A DNA stretch of 5,088 bases, from positions 17,115-22,202 of the forward strand of contig JAGPHL010000007.1 in assembly GCA_018055515.1 (NCBI GenBank), read 5' to 3'. Shown one piece after another: positions 1 to 5,088 of the stretch; position 1 is the first letter of the stretch, and each line of letters begins with the position of its first letter. A program made the position numbers and the translations under genes. The notes below the pieces were generated by a model. It saw nothing but the letters and a program-made list of their open reading frames with translations. It did not search any database and was not told the DNA's origin. Source of the DNA: Anaerolineae bacterium (GTDB lineage Bacteria; Chloroflexota; Anaerolineae; B4-G1; SLSP01).

Positions 1-32
1 TCGCTGATTCGCTGACGGCTGACTCGCTGATC
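1..32. repeat. Degenerate short tandem repeat upstream of the first gene
   Basis: The heptamer tcgctga occurs at 1-7, 9-15 and 24-30, with a variant, cggctga, at 16-22. Seen another way, a 15-nt unit at 3-17 is repeated at 18-32 with 12 of 15 bases identical. The array may begin before the window, since it is already present at base 1. It lies just upstream of the first ribosome-binding site. No -10/-35 promoter pair is recognisable in it. Its function is unknown. It belongs to the same general class (period about 7) as the repeats at the other two gaps, but has a different sequence. Confidence 0.6.
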
Positions 33-42
33 TCTATTTTCC

Positions 43-50
43 GAGGAGGG
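43..50 (+). promoter_or_regulatory. Shine-Dalgarno site of the AGPS-like gene
   Basis: The sequence gaggaggg is strongly complementary to the 3' end of 16S rRNA and ends 5 nt before the ATG at 56. It fixes this start. In the same frame upstream there are stop codons at 5-7 and 20-22, so the gene cannot begin much earlier. Confidence 0.85.
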
Positions 51-55
51 TTCGT

Positions 56-1690
56 ATGCGACGTTGGAATGGTTGGGGTGACGACACCTTTACCTATGAG
101 CTGCCTGACTCGGCAGTGCGCTATGCCCGCGAGATGCTGGGACCGGGCCGTCCGCCGCAGGATGCGCCGCTGGAGGCCGTGATCGCGCAGGTCCCGCCAT
201 CGCGCCTGCCCGAACATCCCCTCATCCACACCCAGGCCGAGACGCGCGTCCGCCATGCCCGGGGACAGAGCTTCCCCGATTGGGTGGCCATGCGCAGCGG
301 ACATGTTGGCGCCTTCCCGGACGGCGTCGCCTTCCCTCAGAGCCGGGAGGACGTGCGCACGCTGCTCGATTTTGCCATGCGGCATGACATCGCGGTGATC
401 CCCTACGGCGGCGGATCAAGTGTGGTGGGCCACGTGAATCCCCTCCCCGGTGCCCGCCCCGTCCTCACGGTAGACATGACGCGCATGAACCAGCTGCAAG
501 CCCTCGATCCCGAAAGTCAGCTGGCGACCTTCGGGGCAGGCGTCTCCGGGCCGGAGCTGGAAGCACAGCTCCGCGCGCACGGCTACACGCTGGGACACTA
601 TCCGCAATCCTTCGAGTACTCCACCCTCGGCGGCTGGATCGCCACCCGCAGCAGCGGACAACAATCACTGCGCTACGGGCGCATCGAGAAGCTCTTCGCC
701 GGCGGGCAACTGGAAACCCCGGCAGGGACTCTGGAATTGCCGGCCACATTCCCCGCCTCCGCCGCCGGGCCGGATTTGCGGGAGCTCGTGCTCGGCTCCG
801 AAGGGCGATTGGGCATCCTCACCGCCGCGACGGTGCGCGTGACCCCCCTGCCGGAGAAGGAGACCTTTCACGCCGTTTTCTTCCCCGACTTCGAGGCGGG
901 ACGGACTGCCGTGCGCGAAATCGTCCAGGCGGGCATTCCCCTTTCAATGCTGCGACTCAGCACGCCCGAGGAGACCGAGACGACCCTGGCGATGGCGGGC
1001 CACGAGGTGCTGCTCGGCACGCTGAAGAAATATCTGGCGTTGCGCGGCGCCGGCGACAAACGGTGTATGCTCATCGTCGGCGTGACCGGCTCAGAGGCGC
1101 TCACCGAGGCGGCGGCGAAGGCGGCGTTCGACATCACCGGCCGGTACGACGGCGTCTACGCCACCCAGACCTTCGGGAAGACGTGGCACAAGGACCGCTT
1201 CCGCTCGCCGTATCTGCGCAACGCGCTCTGGGAAGTCGGCTACGGCATTGACACGTTGGAGACGGCGACCGCCTGGAGCAACGTCCCCACGATGATCGCG
1301 GCCATCGAGGAAGCGCTGCGCACCACCCTGTGGTACAAGGACGAATTCGTGCACGTCTTCACCCATCTCTCGCACGTCTATCCCTACGGCTCCAGCATCT
1401 ACGTCCAATTTCTCTTCCGACTCGCCGCCGACCCCGAGGAGACGCTGGAAGGGTGGCGCGCGTTGAAGGCCGCCGCCAGCGAAACCATCGTCGCTCACGG
1501 CGGCACCATCAGCCATCAACACGGCGTGGGGCTGGATCACGCGCCGTATCTGCAGGCCGAAAAGGGCGCGCTGGGAATGCAGGCGCTCCGCTCCGCGCTG
1601 GAGATCTTCGATCCCCAGGGCGTGATGAATCCGGGGAAACTCGTCAGCCAGAGGACAGGAGGGGAACATGCTCACACCACAGTGGCGTGA
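56..1690 (+). CDS. FAD-binding oxidase, alkyl-DHAP synthase (AGPS)-like
   Basis: A 544-residue flavoprotein of the FAD-linked oxidase/transferase type 4 family. It resembles eukaryotic alkylglycerone-phosphate synthase over its whole length, judged by eye from remembered sequence. It starts with the WNGWG motif (residues 4-8) seen in AGPS. The PCMH-type FAD domain follows, with the glycine-rich loop PYGGGSSV (116-123), the HYPQSFEYSTLGGW segment (181-194) and GSEGRLGILT (247-256). The C-terminal cap carries R300 in a MLRL context, Y449 in SSIYVQF, SHQHGVG (486-492) and the family-typical end FDP..VMNPGK. AGPS exchanges the acyl group of acyl-DHAP for a fatty alcohol without net redox change, making the first ether-lipid bond. 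Related bacterial proteins include D-lactate/glycolate-type oxidases, so the reaction is not certain. The human HHH cluster is H-Q-H here (H487, Q488, H489). No signal peptide or membrane segment is seen. The last ~14 residues lie beyond the conserved fold and overlap the start of glpD, which suggests translational coupling. Family assignment is firm; the substrate is inferred. Confidence 0.88.
   Translation: MRRWNGWGDDTFTYELPDSAVRYAREMLGPGRPPQDAPLEAVIAQVPPSRLPEHPLIHTQAETRVRHARGQSFPDWVAMRSGHVGAFPDGVAFPQSREDVRTLLDFAMRHDIAVIPYGGGSSVVGHVNPLPGARPVLTVDMTRMNQLQALDPESQLATFGAGVSGPELEAQLRAHGYTLGHYPQSFEYSTLGGWIATRSSGQQSLRYGRIEKLFAGGQLETPAGTLELPATFPASAAGPDLRELVLGSEGRLGILTAATVRVTPLPEKETFHAVFFPDFEAGRTAVREIVQAGIPLSMLRLSTPEETETTLAMAGHEVLLGTLKKYLALRGAGDKRCMLIVGVTGSEALTEAAAKAAFDITGRYDGVYATQTFGKTWHKDRFRSPYLRNALWEVGYGIDTLETATAWSNVPTMIAAIEEALRTTLWYKDEFVHVFTHLSHVYPYGSSIYVQFLFRLAADPEETLEGWRALKAAASETIVAHGGTISHQHGVGLDHAPYLQAEKGALGMQALRSALEIFDPQGVMNPGKLVSQRTGGEHAHTTVA
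1657..1664 (+). promoter_or_regulatory. Shine-Dalgarno site of glpD, inside the preceding gene
   Basis: The sequence aggagggg lies 3 nt before the ATG at 1668, with its core aggagg 5 nt away. It sits inside the 3' end of the AGPS-like gene, encoding part of its non-conserved tail (around RTGGEH). This supports the 1668 start and a 23-nt overlap (1668-1690). Confidence 0.8.
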
Positions 1691-3425
1691 TGAAGTTTGG
1701 GCGCAGCTGGCGCAGCCGTGGGATCTCATCATCATTGGCGGCGGGATTACCGGCGCGGGCATTCTCCGCGAAGCCACCCGCCTGGGACTTAAAGCGCTGC
1801 TTGTCGAGCAGCGGGACTTCGCCTGGGGCACTTCCAGCCGCTCCTCGAAGCTCGTCCATGGCGGCATCCGCTATCTCAAGGAAGGCAAAGTCCGCCTGAC
1901 GCTGACTTCCGTCCAGGAGCGCGAGCGGCTGATGGAAGAAGGCCCCGGCCTCATTGACCCGTTGGGCTTCCTGCTGGCGACCTATAAGGGCGATTTCCCC
2001 GGCAAGTGGACTTACGGCGCCGGGCTGACGGTGTACGACCTGCTGGCCCTGCAATGGAGCCACACCTACTACAGCACCACCGATTTCGAGCTGCTTGCCC
2101 CTCGCATCACGCCCAAAGGGCTGCAGGGGGGCTGGCGCTACGGCGACGCGCAGACCGATGACGCGCGCCTCGTCCTGCGCGTGATCTTCGAGGCGCTGGC
2201 CGATGGCGGCGCGGCGCTGAACTATAGTCGCGCCGAAACGCTGCTGCGCGAGGAGGGGCGCGTGACCGGGGTGACGCTGCGCGATCAGCTCAGCGGACGG
2301 GTCGCGGAAGCGCGGGCGCGGGTCGTGGTGAACGCCACCGGCGCGTGGGCGGACGGCCTCCGCGCGCAGGTCGGCGCCTCGCCCCGCATTCGCCCGCTGC
2401 GCGGCAGTCATCTGGTCTTTCCCGCGTGGCGTTTTCCCGTGGCGCAAGCGGTGAGCTTCCTGCATCCGGTGGACCGGCGCCCCGTCTTCATCTTCCCCTG
2501 GGAAGGGATCACGCTCGTGGGGACCACGGACCTGGATCACGAGCAGCCCCTCGACGCCGAGCCGCACATCACGCCGGAAGAGGTCGCCTACCTGATGCAG
2601 GTCGTCGAGGCCCACTTCCCCGCGCTGCAACTCACGCTCGACGATGTCATCAGCACCTTTGCCGGCGTCCGCCCGGTGATCGGCAGCGGCAAAGCCGATC
2701 CCAGCAAGGAGTCGCGCGATCACGTCGTCTGGAACGAGGCAGGATTGCTCACGGTGACCGGCGGGAAGCTGACCACCTTCCGCCGCATCGCCCTCGACGC
2801 GCTCACCGTCGCCCGCGCACAGCTCCCCGAGATGCCCGAACCCCGCGGCGACATGCCGGTGCTCAATCCCGTGAACGTGCCGTTGCCCAATGGGCAGGCG
2901 CTGACCCAGGCCCAGCGGCGACGGCTGTTGGGACGCTATGGTGCGGCGGCCCCCGCCCTCGTGCGGGCGGCTCACCCCGGCGAGCTCACCCCCATCCCCG
3001 GCACGGCGACGTTGTGGGCGGAGCTGCGCTGGGCGGCGCGGAGCGAAGGGGTCGCGCATCTGGAGGACCTGCTCCTGCGGCGCACCCGGCTCGGCCTGCT
3101 GTTGCCGCAGGGCGGAGCCGCGCTGCTGGAAGACATCCGGCGCATCTGCCAGCCGGAGCTGGGCTGGGATGATGCCCGCTGGGACGCCGAAGCGGCGGCC
3201 TACCAGGAGCTCTGGAAGCGCTGCTACAGCCTCCCGCCCCACGAGCAAATCCCCGATTGGCGTCCGGCGCTGCGGGAGGCGCAGGCGCGCCGCGAAGCCA
3301 GCTTGCCGCGTCGCCGCAAGATCGCTGCCGGCACCGTTGGCGGCCTCCTGGCCGGCTTGGCGGCCCTCGCAGGCGTGATATACTGGCATGGGCGGAAGGG
3401 AAAAGCAGCGAGTAGAGGGAAGTGA
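1668..3425 (+). CDS. glpD: FAD-dependent glycerol-3-phosphate dehydrogenase
   Basis: A 585-residue GlpD that oxidises sn-glycerol-3-phosphate to dihydroxyacetone phosphate and passes electrons through FAD to membrane quinone. The N-terminal Rossmann motif is IIIGGGITGAG (G24, G26, G29) with the ribose-binding acid E47. TSSRSSKLVHGGIRYL (55-70) and GGKLTTFR (365-372) are GlpD signatures. Compared with E. coli GlpD (from memory), the substrate-phosphate residues R54, R317, R332 and K354 correspond to R68, R335, R350 and K367. The C-terminal domain is recognisable from ELRWAARSEGVAHLEDLLLRRTRLGLLL (from residue 452). The protein is longer than the roughly 500-residue E. coli enzyme. After residue ~545 comes RRRK, a ~22-residue hydrophobic stretch (552-573) and a lysine/arginine-rich tail, which looks like a C-terminal membrane anchor and is not usual for GlpD. 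The final codons lie in a heptad repeat that runs across the stop codon. The start is fixed by the SD at 1657-1664. Assignment is very secure; the anchor is inferred from composition. Confidence 0.96.
   Translation: MLTPQWRDEVWAQLAQPWDLIIIGGGITGAGILREATRLGLKALLVEQRDFAWGTSSRSSKLVHGGIRYLKEGKVRLTLTSVQERERLMEEGPGLIDPLGFLLATYKGDFPGKWTYGAGLTVYDLLALQWSHTYYSTTDFELLAPRITPKGLQGGWRYGDAQTDDARLVLRVIFEALADGGAALNYSRAETLLREEGRVTGVTLRDQLSGRVAEARARVVVNATGAWADGLRAQVGASPRIRPLRGSHLVFPAWRFPVAQAVSFLHPVDRRPVFIFPWEGITLVGTTDLDHEQPLDAEPHITPEEVAYLMQVVEAHFPALQLTLDDVISTFAGVRPVIGSGKADPSKESRDHVVWNEAGLLTVTGGKLTTFRRIALDALTVARAQLPEMPEPRGDMPVLNPVNVPLPNGQALTQAQRRRLLGRYGAAAPALVRAAHPGELTPIPGTATLWAELRWAARSEGVAHLEDLLLRRTRLGLLLPQGGAALLEDIRRICQPELGWDDARWDAEAAAYQELWKRCYSLPPHEQIPDWRPALREAQARREASLPRRRKIAAGTVGGLLAGLAALAGVIYWHGRKGKAASRGK
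3321..3386 (+). other. Predicted C-terminal transmembrane helix of GlpD
   Basis: Codons 552-573 of glpD encode a run of Ile, Ala, Gly, Val, Leu and Thr that ends in Tyr-Trp and has no charged residue. RRRK precedes it (548-551) and HGRKGK follows it, so both ends are basic. Its length suits one membrane-spanning helix of the tail-anchor type. E. coli GlpD is held at the membrane by amphipathic surfaces (monotopic) and has no such tail. The glycine- and alanine-rich composition lowers the mean hydrophobicity, so a peripheral or helix-packing role is also possible. Confidence 0.6.
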
Positions 3426-3451
3426 GCAGAGAGTAGAGAGCGGTGAGCAGT
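3410..3451. repeat. Six-heptad (2 x 21 nt) repeat across the glpD stop codon
   Basis: Positions 3410-3430 and 3431-3451 are tandem 21-nt copies, identical at 17 of 21 positions. Each copy is three degenerate heptads, such as gagtaga, gagcaga and gagcagt, giving a loose consensus GAGNAGN. The array begins inside the last codons of glpD, contains its TGA at 3423-3425 and ends at the Shine-Dalgarno of the kinase gene. It is strongly purine-biased (A and G) on the + strand, unlike the flanking coding DNA. No stem-loop is possible in so purine-rich a stretch. Function unknown; it may be a relic of local slippage duplication. Confidence 0.65.
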
Positions 3452-3466
3452 AAGGAGGCATAGGAG
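3452..3466 (+). promoter_or_regulatory. Two candidate Shine-Dalgarno sites for the kinase
   Basis: The stronger match, aaggagg at 3452-3458, sits 13 nt before the ATG at 3472, which is longer than optimal. A weaker aggag at 3462-3466 sits 5 nt away, which is a good distance. Either could serve. The ATG at 3472 is well supported because the family's N-terminal phosphate motif begins a few residues after it. Confidence 0.65.
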
Positions 3467-3471
3467 CCAGC

Positions 3472-5028
3472 ATGGCCAAAGAATTCATCCTCGCCCTGGA
3501 CGCCGGCACGCAATCCGCCCGCGCGTTGATCTTCGACCTGCAGGGACAGCCGGTCCACAAGACCCGGATTCCCATCACGCCCTACGTCTCGCCGCAGCCC
3601 GGCTGGGCCGAGCAAGACCCCGACGTTTACTGGGACGCGCTCGCGGCGGCGTGCCAGCAGCTCTGGCGCGAACGCCCCGACTTACGGGAAGCCATCGCCG
3701 GCGTCGCGCTGACCACACAGCGCGCGACCGTCATCAATGTGGACGCCCAGGGCCGTCCCTTGCGCCCCGCCATCGTCTGGCTCGATCAACGCCGCACGGC
3801 TGGCCTCAAGCCCGTGCGGGGGTTGTGGGGCGTGGCCTTTGCCCTCACCGGCATGTCGGAGACCGTCGCCTACCTCCAGGCGGAGGCGGAGGCGAACTGG
3901 ATCCAACGCCATCAGCCCGAAATCTGGAGCGCCACCCACAAGTATCTCTACCTCTCCGGCTACCTCACGTATCGCCTCACCGGGCGCTTTGTGGATTCCG
4001 TCGGCTGTCAGGTCGGCTACCTGCCCTTCGACTACAAGGCGCTCACCTGGTCCAAGCCCTGGGACTGGAAATGGCGCGCGGTGCCGGTAGACCCGGCGCT
4101 GTTGGTCGAGCTCGCGCCGCCCGCCGCCCCGCTCGGCGAGATTACTGCCGCCGCCGCCGAAGCCACGGGCATCCCCAAGGGGCTGCCGCTGATCGCCGCC
4201 GCCGCCGATAAGGCCTGCGAAGTGATCGGCTCAGGCGCCCTCGACCCGCACATCGGCTGCCTGAGCTACGGCACGACGGCCACCATCAACACCACGCAGA
4301 AGCGCTACGTGGAGCTCATCCCCCTCATCCCGCCCTATCCGGCGGCCGTGCCGGACGCTTACAGCCTGGAATTACAGATCTACCGCGGCTACTGGATGGT
4401 GAGCTGGTTCAAGCAAGAATTCGCTCACGAGGAGCGCCAGCTGGCCGCACAGCGCGGCGTCGAGCCGGAGGTGCTCTTCGAGCAGCTCATCGCCGCGGCC
4501 GAGCCGGGGGCGAGGGGATTGCTGTTGCAACCGTATTGGTCGCCGGGGATCAAGGTGCCGGGGCCGGAGGCCAAGGGCGCCATCATCGGCTTTGGGGACG
4601 TCCACACGCGCGCGCATCTCTATCGCGCCATCCTCGAAGGGCTGGCCTACGGGCTACGGGAGGGGATGGAGCGCACGGTGCGGCGGAGCGGCATCCCCAT
4701 CACCGAGCTGCGGGTCTCCAGCGGCGGCTCCCAGAGCGACGCCGCGATGCAGATCACCGCCGACATCTTTGGCCTGCCCGCGACACGCCCGCATACCTAC
4801 GAGACGTCGGGATTGGGCGCCGCCATTGACGCCGCCGTGGGGCTGGGCCTGCACCCCGATTTCGAGGCCGCCGTCGCCGCGATGACGCACAAGGGCGACA
4901 CCTTCGAGCCCAATCCCGCCACCCGCGAGCTCTATGACGCGCTGTTCCACCGCGTCTACAAGCGGATGTACCGGCGCCTCAAACCGCTGTATGAGGACAT
5001 TCGGGAGATCACGGGGTATCCAGAGTAA
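3472..5028 (+). CDS. FGGY-family carbohydrate/polyol kinase
   Basis: A 518-residue cytosolic kinase of the FGGY family (two actin-like ATPase domains) that transfers phosphate from ATP to a sugar or polyol hydroxyl. The phosphate-1 motif is LDAGTQSAR (D10, G12, T13, R17). GWAEQDPDVYW (44-54) and IVWLDQR (W103, D105) are family landmarks. The catalytic base is D246 in AADKACEVIG. Phosphate-2 is GTTATI (267-272). The adenosine region is SSGGSQSD (416-423), followed by ETSGLGAA (444-451). The end, LYEDIREITGYP, matches a bacterial subgroup annotated only as carbohydrate kinase. Against E. coli GlpK (from memory), R83, W103, Y135 and D245 correspond to R84, W103, Y134 and D246. The glycerol ligands E84 and Q246, however, are A85 and K247 here. 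It therefore should not be called glycerol kinase without testing. A YgcE-like kinase is a plausible closer relative. It follows glpD after 46 nt and is probably co-transcribed, so a three-carbon or similar substrate feeding GlpD or the AGPS-like enzyme is inferred. Length is normal and no frameshift is seen. Confidence 0.9.
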   Translation: MAKEFILALDAGTQSARALIFDLQGQPVHKTRIPITPYVSPQPGWAEQDPDVYWDALAAACQQLWRERPDLREAIAGVALTTQRATVINVDAQGRPLRPAIVWLDQRRTAGLKPVRGLWGVAFALTGMSETVAYLQAEAEANWIQRHQPEIWSATHKYLYLSGYLTYRLTGRFVDSVGCQVGYLPFDYKALTWSKPWDWKWRAVPVDPALLVELAPPAAPLGEITAAAAEATGIPKGLPLIAAAADKACEVIGSGALDPHIGCLSYGTTATINTTQKRYVELIPLIPPYPAAVPDAYSLELQIYRGYWMVSWFKQEFAHEERQLAAQRGVEPEVLFEQLIAAAEPGARGLLLQPYWSPGIKVPGPEAKGAIIGFGDVHTRAHLYRAILEGLAYGLREGMERTVRRSGIPITELRVSSGGSQSDAAMQITADIFGLPATRPHTYETSGLGAAIDAAVGLGLHPDFEAAVAAMTHKGDTFEPNPATRELYDALFHRVYKRMYRRLKPLYEDIREITGYPE

Positions 5029-5031
5029 AAC

Positions 5032-5088
5032 CGTAATGCGTAATACGTACTACGTAACATATTACGCATCACGCATTACGCATTACGC
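5032..5088. repeat. Inverted heptad array 3' of the kinase (long imperfect palindrome)
   Basis: From 5033 to 5060 there are four consecutive heptads of gtaatgc type; from 5061 to 5088 there are four of attacgc type, which is the same repeat read on the other strand. Three of the last four heptads are exactly attacgc and the fourth is atcacgc. The arms 5032-5044 and 5075-5087 form a perfect 13-bp inverted repeat. Extending that register inward gives 22 complementary pairs out of 27. An alternative inner hairpin pairs 5033-5048 with 5057-5072 at 14 of 16 positions. The array starts 4 nt after the kinase stop codon and reaches the window edge, so its right boundary is unseen. As RNA it could fold at the 3' end of the operon transcript. 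It lacks the U-tract of a Rho-independent terminator. It is much more AT-rich than the genes. Confidence 0.75.

Noticed and set aside
1..42. Promoter for the operon
   Set aside because: No convincing -35/-10 pair is visible in the available leader, which is mostly repeat. The true promoter may lie outside the window.
56..1690. Naming the flavoprotein glcD (glycolate oxidase subunit)
   Set aside because: It shares the FAD domain with GlcD, but the N-terminal WNGWG motif and the C-terminal SHxHGVG and Tyr contexts fit AGPS-like proteins better.
1091..1867. A 258-codon minus-strand open frame spanning the AGPS-like/glpD junction
   Set aside because: It overlaps two well-supported genes, has low-complexity composition and no conserved motif, and is a shadow of high-GC coding.
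1644..3578. A 644-codon open frame on the minus strand opposite glpD
   Set aside because: It is antisense to a certain glpD. Its translation is rich in Arg, Gly, Ala and Gln with no recognisable family motif. Long antisense frames are expected opposite GC-rich genes.
3472..5028. Naming the kinase glpK or xylB
   Set aside because: Two GlpK glycerol ligands are replaced (A85, K247), and no xylulokinase-specific feature was recognised. Only the FGGY family is secure.
5032..5088. Rho-independent terminator
   Set aside because: A stem-loop is possible, but the stem is not GC-rich at its base and no T-run follows within the window. A terminator call is not supported, though a role at the 3' end is possible.
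5033..5088. CRISPR array
   Set aside because: The units are 7 nt, directly adjacent, with no spacers of regular length, and the two halves are in opposite orientation.

Overview
This GC-rich window holds one compact, single-strand gene cluster of three complete genes with almost no spare DNA. It has the look of a bacterial chromosome. High GC, G/C-rich third codon positions and short, degenerate, roughly 7-nt tandem repeats in the gaps between genes recall Chloroflexota-like or related environmental phyla. That placement is an impression, not something the window proves.

Layout, all on the + strand. Positions 1-55 are a leader made of imperfect GCTGA-type repeats followed by a strong Shine-Dalgarno. 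Positions 56-1690 encode a 544-residue flavoprotein of the FAD-linked oxidase type 4 / alkyl-dihydroxyacetone-phosphate synthase (AGPS) family. Positions 1668-3425 encode a 585-residue FAD-dependent glycerol-3-phosphate dehydrogenase (GlpD), whose start overlaps the preceding gene by 23 nt. It carries an unusual extra C-terminal hydrophobic helix. A 46-nt gap built largely from a GAGNAGN-like heptad repeat follows. Positions 3472-5028 encode a 518-residue FGGY-family kinase. The final 60 nt are a striking inverted array of heptads (gtaatgc-like, then attacgc-like) that runs to the window edge.

The three genes probably form one transcription unit: same strand, one overlap, one 46-nt gap, and a good ribosome-binding site before each. 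The simplest joint reading is three-carbon phosphate chemistry. The kinase would phosphorylate a polyol or a keto-sugar, GlpD would interconvert glycerol-3-phosphate and dihydroxyacetone phosphate while passing electrons to quinone, and the AGPS-like enzyme would act on a DHAP-derived or hydroxy-acid substrate. Two details argue against a plain glycerol-catabolic operon. The kinase lacks two of the residues that bind glycerol in E. coli GlpK, and the flavoprotein resembles the ether-lipid enzyme AGPS from end to end. An AGPS-like oxidase beside an FGGY kinase also recalls E. coli ygcU/ygcE (from memory), a pair of unknown function.

No RNA gene, mobile element, CRISPR array or convincing promoter is visible. 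The most unusual items are the cluster's uncertain substrate, the GlpD tail helix, and the different heptad-type repeat in each non-coding gap.
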